From the NCBI GenBank assembly GCA_002338145.1, contig DDHP01000039.1:803-20720 (forward strand): a stretch of DNA of 19,918 nucleotides, read 5' to 3'. Source of the stretch: Deferribacteraceae bacterium UBA1873 (GTDB taxonomy: Bacteria; Chrysiogenota; Deferribacteres; Deferribacterales; Flexistipitaceae). The notes under the pieces are model-generated. The model had not been told where the DNA came from. It worked only from the letters and a program-made list of their open reading frames with translations, and ran no database searches. Positions 15,729 to 19,918 of this stretch are shown piece by piece (positions within the stretch are counted from its first letter, which is position 1; each line of letters begins with the position of its first letter). A program made the position numbers and the translations under genes.

Positions 15729-16162
15729 CCTGTTCTAACCTTTTAATAATTATTTTTAAGCATGTATGAAAACTGTTTAGCTCTGTATTTAGTTTTTTTC
15801 AACCTTAAATCTTTAAGGCTCTTGAAAGGTTTCCTTATATAATAATCATTACCAACCTAATGACTTATCAAAGCTCAATCCAGCATTGAATAAACTATTA
15901 TCAATTTTATTTGACTAATTGCATATTTATTTAGCATATAGCATTAAGTAAAAGAGCTCTTTCCACTCCGTTCCGGTCGAGATGTCACCTCGAGCGAAGC
16001 CGAGGAATATCTATTCTTATATAACAAATATATCTGCGTTTGTGCTTAGCAAATCACGATTTAAGGTTCAATATTAAAGATTCCACCGAGAATTTAGCAG
16101 ATACAAAATATTCGGTTTTAGGCTAAATGCCTTTAGTTGGTAATGTTTTAATTAGCAGACAT
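15729..16162. other. 434-bp non-coding region with several inverted repeats
   Basis: No ORF with coding character on either strand. It holds the putative control region of the hybrid kinase on the right-to-left strand, an inverted repeat CCTTAAA-TC-TTTAAGG (15803-15818), an extragenic palindrome at 15979-16011, and two long-range inverted pairs: AACCTTAAATC (15801-15811) with 16058-16068, and CATTACCAAC (15847-15856) with 16136-16145. A weak AGGC/GCCT hairpin lies near 16120-16132 after the ATPase gene, without a good U run. No clear promoter is assigned. Confidence 0.6.
15979..16011. repeat. Extragenic palindrome with a GCGAAGC core
   Basis: Inside AGAT/ATCT outer arms is CCTCGAGCGAAGCCGAGG: 5-bp arms CCTCG/CGAGG around GCGAAGC, a sequence known to form an exceptionally stable DNA mini-hairpin. 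It resembles the widespread short repeats with the core CCGAGCGAAGCGAGG found between genes in several phyla. It is locally GC-rich in an AT-rich spacer. Confidence 0.55.
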
Positions 16163-17533
16163 CTATTTGCAAACAGATATTTTTACATATTCTTCAGAAC
16201 CATAAATCCACCCTGTGTTATTATCAAAAGTAATTTTAAGCCAATCGTTTCTTTTTTCTTTGATAATAAATTCTCTGTCTGCACTCAGAACAGTTATGAC
16301 TTCTGAGTTAGTGGAAGGTTTTTTTCTGAAATTCAGATTTGACTTCAGTGTTACGCATTGTTTAACTACTTCCTGTGTCTTGGTTTCACTGGCTGGTTTT
16401 TTCGGTGACTCGGTTTTGTCAGCTTTTTCAGTAAATACTGATTCCTGAAAATCAGAGGTGTTTTCAGGAACTTTTGAAATGATATATGGCTTCATTAACT
16501 CAAGCTTTTTTGCCCCGTTGTCATTATCCTGGAATGTCAGTGTGTGCTCTTTATTTTCTGTAAGGGTTTTATTATCGATATCTTTTTGCACTAAAACGTG
16601 AGGAAGCGTACCGTTATTTTTTGTAGTGTTATTGCTTAGCTGATCTGATTTGTTTTGAGGGCTCTTTTTTGATACGATTATTTTTTTGGAGGAAGAATTG
16701 GGATAATAAATTGATGCGACTATGATGATTATGATTATTGGGATAAAAGTTAGTAAAAGCGTTTTTATTTTTGTTTTTGACGTTTTCTCAAATTTGGAAA
16801 GGAATGTTGAAAAATCCCTGATGGTTTCTTCACTCACACTTTTATATTTACTAAAATACAAGTCTAACAATTTTGAAATATTTCCGGCTAAACCTTTTGT
16901 ATATTCATGAATTATTTTAAAGTCTGTTTCATTCAGTTTGTCAGAATTGATACCTATCTCACTTAGATAATCTATAACAAAAAGTTTTGTCTCTGAATAA
17001 CTGAATGGTTTGAGGTCTATAGTTACACTTATTAACTGTTCTTCATATTCAGACTGACGTTTTTTTAACGTTGCCAGCCCTGAGTAATCACAAACAAACA
17101 TGGTCTGAATCAGATGATATCCATTTTTTTTGAAATCGGTCAGTGTGAAAATATTGTCCAGAGTTTTGGCGCTGTAACTGTCGGCGTTGTCCAAAACTAC
17201 CAATATATTTTCACCGTTATTGTAAAATTTCTCTGCAGTTTTCTGCAGAAAATCTGCTTTATCTTTTTCAGAAGAATTTATGTGAAATTCTTCGCGCAGC
17301 TGTTTTAATATTTCGTTGTAGATTTCGGAAATATTTAAGAACTCTTTATCAAGTTCAATGATTTTGGTGTTACTTAACTCCTGAGGTAACAATTTGATCA
17401 GTTTGCTTTTACCCGTTTCTTTTTCACCGGTAAGTACGAAAATCCCTTTTCTGGCATTAACGGTCCTTGCTATTGTCTGAAGGGTTTCTTCCCTGCTGAT
17501 AGACTTAAAAAAATGCTTTTCGATTTTATTCAT
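16163..17533 (-). CDS. GspA/ExeA-like AAA ATPase with membrane anchor and C-terminal SH3b domain
   Basis: 456 aa. N-terminal AAA/ORC-type ATPase: Walker A GEKETGKS (36-43), Walker B LVVLDNAD with D115. One membrane helix at about 258-277, then a Ser/Lys/Thr-rich, low-complexity linker (about 280-390), then a bacterial SH3 domain (about 394-456: LNFRKKPST...GWIYG). The predicted topology is ATPase in the cytoplasm and SH3b in the periplasm. It resembles GspA/ExeA, which helps secretins or pili pass the peptidoglycan, but here an SH3b replaces the usual peptidoglycan-binding domain. No gspB or secretion gene is nearby, so the role is inferred. The ATG has no good ribosome site upstream, so the start is less sure. 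Confidence 0.8.
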   Translation of the reverse strand: MNKIEKHFFKSISREETLQTIARTVNARKGIFVLTGEKETGKSKLIKLLPQELSNTKIIELDKEFLNISEIYNEILKQLREEFHINSSEKDKADFLQKTAEKFYNNGENILVVLDNADSYSAKTLDNIFTLTDFKKNGYHLIQTMFVCDYSGLATLKKRQSEYEEQLISVTIDLKPFSYSETKLFVIDYLSEIGINSDKLNETDFKIIHEYTKGLAGNISKLLDLYFSKYKSVSEETIRDFSTFLSKFEKTSKTKIKTLLLTFIPIIIIIIVASIYYPNSSSKKIIVSKKSPQNKSDQLSNNTTKNNGTLPHVLVQKDIDNKTLTENKEHTLTFQDNDNGAKKLELMKPYIISKVPENTSDFQESVFTEKADKTESPKKPASETKTQEVVKQCVTLKSNLNFRKKPSTNSEVITVLSADREFIIKEKRNDWLKITFDNNTGWIYGSEEYVKISVCK

Positions 17534-17621
17534 AGATAAATACTATCATGAATTTATGTGTCTAATCAAGCATATTAATATATCTTTTATTTAAAAACGT
17601 TAATTATAATACAAAAATTTA

Positions 17622-17649
17622 TTGACTGAGCATGATTATATGATAGATT
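17622..17649 (+). promoter_or_regulatory. Candidate promoter of the arsR-ATPase operon
   Basis: TTGACT (17622-17627), 16 bases, TAGATT (17644-17649), placing the start near 17656, about 25 bases before the repressor ATG. The operator at 17638-17657 covers the -10 and start site. Confidence 0.5.
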
Positions 17650-17657
17650 GTTCATAT
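17638..17657. promoter_or_regulatory. Putative ArsR/SmtB-type operator
   Basis: ATATGA and TCATAT arms separated by 8 bases. Read as TGAT-N6-TTCA it differs by one base from the TGAA-N6-TTCA core of CzrA/SmtB-like zinc repressors. It sits over the proposed -10 of the repressor's own gene. Confidence 0.6.
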
Positions 17658-17681
17658 GAAAATATAAGCAAAGAGGTTATT

Positions 17682-17978
17682 ATGCATGCTAAATTTACCG
17701 AAGAGAATTTTATTGAACTGGCGGATTTTTTTTCCGCTTTTTCCGATACTTCAAGACTGAAAATACTTTTTGAGTTACTGGAGTCAGAAAAAACAGTTTC
17801 GGAAATTTGTGAAAAAACGGGGTTCAGCCAGAGTGCAGTTAGCCATCAGTTGTCAAAACTTAGAATATTGAAACTTGTTAAAGCCAGGAAGCAGGGCAAA
17901 TTTGCTTATTATTCCCTTGATGATGAGCATATTGAACATATTGTCAAAACGGCTGTTGAGCACTTTGAGGAGTTGTAA
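17682..17978 (+). CDS. ArsR/SmtB-family zinc-responsive repressor
   Basis: 98-aa winged-helix repressor. The recognition region FSQSAVSHQLSKLRILKLV is canonical. The C-terminal helix carries D81, H83, H94 and E97 in the exact DxHx10HxxE pattern of the alpha-5 zinc site of SmtB and CzrA; Cys43 lies in the alpha-3 region, but the CxC pair of cadmium/lead sensors is absent. Zn(II) or Co(II) is therefore the likely inducer, releasing the operator and allowing expression of the ATPase 5 bp downstream. An in-frame TTG 20 codons upstream gives a 118-aa reading, but the ATG at 17682 has an AGAGG site at 17672-17676 and normal family length. That TTG is better explained as a -35 element. Confidence 0.9.
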   Translation: MHAKFTEENFIELADFFSAFSDTSRLKILFELLESEKTVSEICEKTGFSQSAVSHQLSKLRILKLVKARKQGKFAYYSLDDEHIEHIVKTAVEHFEEL

Positions 17979-17983
17979 ACTAT

Positions 17984-19918
17984 ATGCGAACACACCAATA
18001 TTATATGGAAAATATGAATTGTCCCGCTTGTGCAGTTAAGATTGAAAATGAGATAAAAGCACTGCCTGGTGTGGAAAACGCCAATGTGGATTTATTTAAC
18101 AAACGTATTGTAGTTAAATCTGATAAAGACGTTTTTGACGAAACCACACGTATAGTTGCCAGACATGAAGCAGACGTCACCGTTGCAAGAAGCAAAATGA
18201 ACAATTCAACAAAATATACCGGGGAAATTTCTGTTACAATAATTTATCTTATGGCATTAATTTTTTCAAAAATTGTTTTTTTTGAAAATTTTAGTATTGC
18301 TTTTAACATTTTTTTCGTTCTTGTTTATGTTTACACTGGCAGAAATGTTCTTAAAACGGCCTTTTTAAATATGAAAAACGGCTATATATATGATGAAAAT
18401 TTTCTTATGAGTATAGCTACCATCGGTGCAGTTGCTATAGGAGCATATGAGGAAGCAGCCGGTGTAATGCTTTTTTACAGGATAGGGGAACTACTGGAAG
18501 CAAAAACGGTGGAGAATTCAAAGAACAAGATTTTGGATACTACAAAATTTGTTTCTCCCGTTGCACATAAATATGAAGATGAAGACATTGTTGATATAAA
18601 GCCGGAAGGGATACAAAAGGGCGATATTTTGCTTATTAAACCAGGGGAGACTGTCCCGGCTGACGGATATCTCCTTTCTTCTGATACTGATTTTGACCAA
18701 TCTTCCATTACCGGCGAAAGTATTCCGATAACAGTGAGTAAAGGCGGGATGGTCATATCAGGCTCATCTCCTTTGAGTGGAAGTGTGAAAATAAAAACTA
18801 TAACCGAGTTCGCCGAATCTACTACATCCAGAATTATTGAATTAATTTCCAATGCTCCCCAGAATAAATCAGAAAGGGAAAAATTTATTACCAAATTTGC
18901 GCGATATTATACCCCTGTTGTTGTATATCTTGCTCTTGGGATTGTTTTTATCCCATATTTTTTGCAGTCTTTTGATATTTTGGAAGGTGATCAGGGTTTA
19001 AAGAGCCATATTTATAATGGCCTTGTTTTTTTGGTGATATCATGTCCATGCGCCCTTATGCTTTCAGTCCCTTTGAGTTTTTTTGCAAGCATAGGGATAG
19101 CCGCAAAGCGAGGTATAATTATTAAGGGTGCAAGTTTTCTGGAGACATTTAAAAATTGTAAATACATTCTTTTTGACAAAACAGGTACGCTAACCGAAGG
19201 AAAATTTGAAATTATAAAAGTAAAAGCTTATGGAAAGTTCAAGGAAAATGAAGTGCTGGAGATAGCTTCTTCTTTGGAGTCACACTCAACGCATCCTATA
19301 GCCAGCGCTTTTGAAACAACAAAAAATGACTTTTCCCCAAAAAAAATTGAAGAAGTCCCCGGGAAAGGAATTAAAGCGTTAAAGGGCAAGGATGCTTATT
19401 ATGTGGGGAACAAAAAGTTTCTGGATGATTTGGGGATAAGTATTAAACTATCAGAAAATCTGTATAATGCCATTTGTTTATATGTAATAAAAAATTCAGA
19501 TGTGATAGGAACGGTTTTTTTAAGAGATATGCTGAAAACGGACTCGGCTGCTACAGTAAAGCAACTTAAACAAAGGGGTATAATTCCGGTGATAGTTTCC
19601 GGTGATAACCGGGAAGCTGTTGAAACTGTGGCATCAGAGCTTGGTATAGAAAAATATTACCACTCACTTCTACCGGAAGAAAAACTTGATATCCTTCAAT
19701 ATTATAAAAAAGAAGGTGATAAAGTTGCCGCTGTGGGGGACGGACTTAATGATACGGCATTACTCAGTTATGCTGATGTGGGAGTGGCTATGGGGCGTAC
19801 TGCGGCCAGTTTGTCCATTGATATTGCTGATATTGTTATTCTTGGAAATAAGTTAAGCAAACTCAATGAATTGCACAGTATTTCCAGGTTATCGTTAAGG
19901 TTATCCTCTGAAAATATT
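17984..19918 (+). CDS. P1B-type heavy-metal exporting ATPase (Zn/Cd type), 3' end outside window
   Basis: Metal-pumping ATPase, 645 codons seen without a stop. An N-terminal HMA domain carries CPAC (C13, C16). Membrane helices follow, with actuator TGES at 243-246, the intramembrane CPC (C354, C356) in ISCPCALMLSVP, phosphorylated D398 in DKTGTLTEG, the HP motif H437-P438, and the hinge GDGLND with D586. The CPC plus the neighbouring zinc-type ArsR repressor point to Zn(II)/Cd(II)/Pb(II) export (ZntA/CadA group). The final helices, where the zinc-specific Lys and Asp would lie, fall beyond the window. The ATG at 17984 has a GAGGAG site in the end of arsR; ATGs at codons 8 and 11 are alternatives. 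Confidence 0.93.
   Translation, partial: MRTHQYYMENMNCPACAVKIENEIKALPGVENANVDLFNKRIVVKSDKDVFDETTRIVARHEADVTVARSKMNNSTKYTGEISVTIIYLMALIFSKIVFFENFSIAFNIFFVLVYVYTGRNVLKTAFLNMKNGYIYDENFLMSIATIGAVAIGAYEEAAGVMLFYRIGELLEAKTVENSKNKILDTTKFVSPVAHKYEDEDIVDIKPEGIQKGDILLIKPGETVPADGYLLSSDTDFDQSSITGESIPITVSKGGMVISGSSPLSGSVKIKTITEFAESTTSRIIELISNAPQNKSEREKFITKFARYYTPVVVYLALGIVFIPYFLQSFDILEGDQGLKSHIYNGLVFLVISCPCALMLSVPLSFFASIGIAAKRGIIIKGASFLETFKNCKYILFDKTGTLTEGKFEIIKVKAYGKFKENEVLEIASSLESHSTHPIASAFETTKNDFSPKKIEEVPGKGIKALKGKDAYYVGNKKFLDDLGISIKLSENLYNAICLYVIKNSDVIGTVFLRDMLKTDSAATVKQLKQRGIIPVIVSGDNREAVETVASELGIEKYYHSLLPEEKLDILQYYKKEGDKVAAVGDGLNDTALLSYADVGVAMGRTAASLSIDIADIVILGNKLSKLNELHSISRLSLRLSSENI

Noticed and set aside
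15729..16162. MITE bounded by terminal inverted repeats
   Set aside because: The inverted pairs cross rather than nest, arms are only 10-11 bp, and no target-site duplication is seen.
17622..17978. ArsR reading from TTG at 17622
   Set aside because: No ribosome site precedes it, it overlaps the likely promoter and operator, and family length favours the ATG at 17682.

Overview
The window reads as an AT-rich, Gram-negative, anaerobically respiring bacterium. The mix of genes (a KamA-family radical-SAM enzyme, a psd-pssA-leuA cluster, a haem-binding CxxCH chemoreceptor, a very large PAS hybrid kinase with Cys-rich PAS domains, a P1B metal ATPase) and the general feel of the proteins suggest the phylum Deferribacterota (Flexistipes/Deferribacter/Denitrovibrio-like). 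That placement is inference from protein character, not from a marker gene. Most of the window is ordinary chromosome: no rRNA, tRNA, CRISPR array, prophage or insertion sequence is visible.

Layout. 1-2525 (+): a KamA-family aminomutase and a glutamine-synthetase-fold protein, both with changed substrate-contact residues. 2535-5280 (-): a pyrR-pyrB-pyrC operon, preceded by a promoter, a 10-codon leader ORF and a strong intrinsic terminator, which together look like an attenuator. 5488-7200 (-): a methyl-accepting chemotaxis protein whose periplasmic domain carries a c-type haem motif. 7335-10325 (-): psd, pssA and leuA, with a strong promoter before psd and a 14-bp terminator hairpin between pssA and leuA. 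10439-12364 (-): a full-length transketolase with its own promoter, whose -35 overlaps a 14-bp palindrome. 12492-15728 (-): a 1078-residue soluble hybrid histidine kinase (GAF-like, three PAS, HisKA, HATPase, REC, HPt). 15729-16162: 434 bp with no gene but several inverted repeats. 16163-17533 (-): a GspA/ExeA-like AAA ATPase with one membrane segment and a C-terminal SH3b domain. 17682-19918 (+): a Zn-type ArsR/SmtB repressor and a P1B metal-exporting ATPase cut by the window end.

How they work together. The clearest functional modules are UMP biosynthesis under PyrR, phosphatidylethanolamine synthesis (PssA then Psd) linked to the first step of leucine synthesis, and a zinc/cadmium efflux pair whose repressor has the complete alpha-5 zinc site and a matching operator over its own promoter. 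The most unusual module is the first one: an aminomutase lacking the two lysine-contact aspartates next to a GSI-alpha-like ligase lacking the residues that hold the alpha-amino-acid end of glutamate. One possible reading is a beta-amino-acid pathway (for example beta-glutamate/beta-glutamine as an osmolyte); this is a hypothesis.

Two families of degenerate heptamer repeats (GTGCTAA and ATTTTGA) sit on or next to stop codons around glnA and the chemoreceptor gene.
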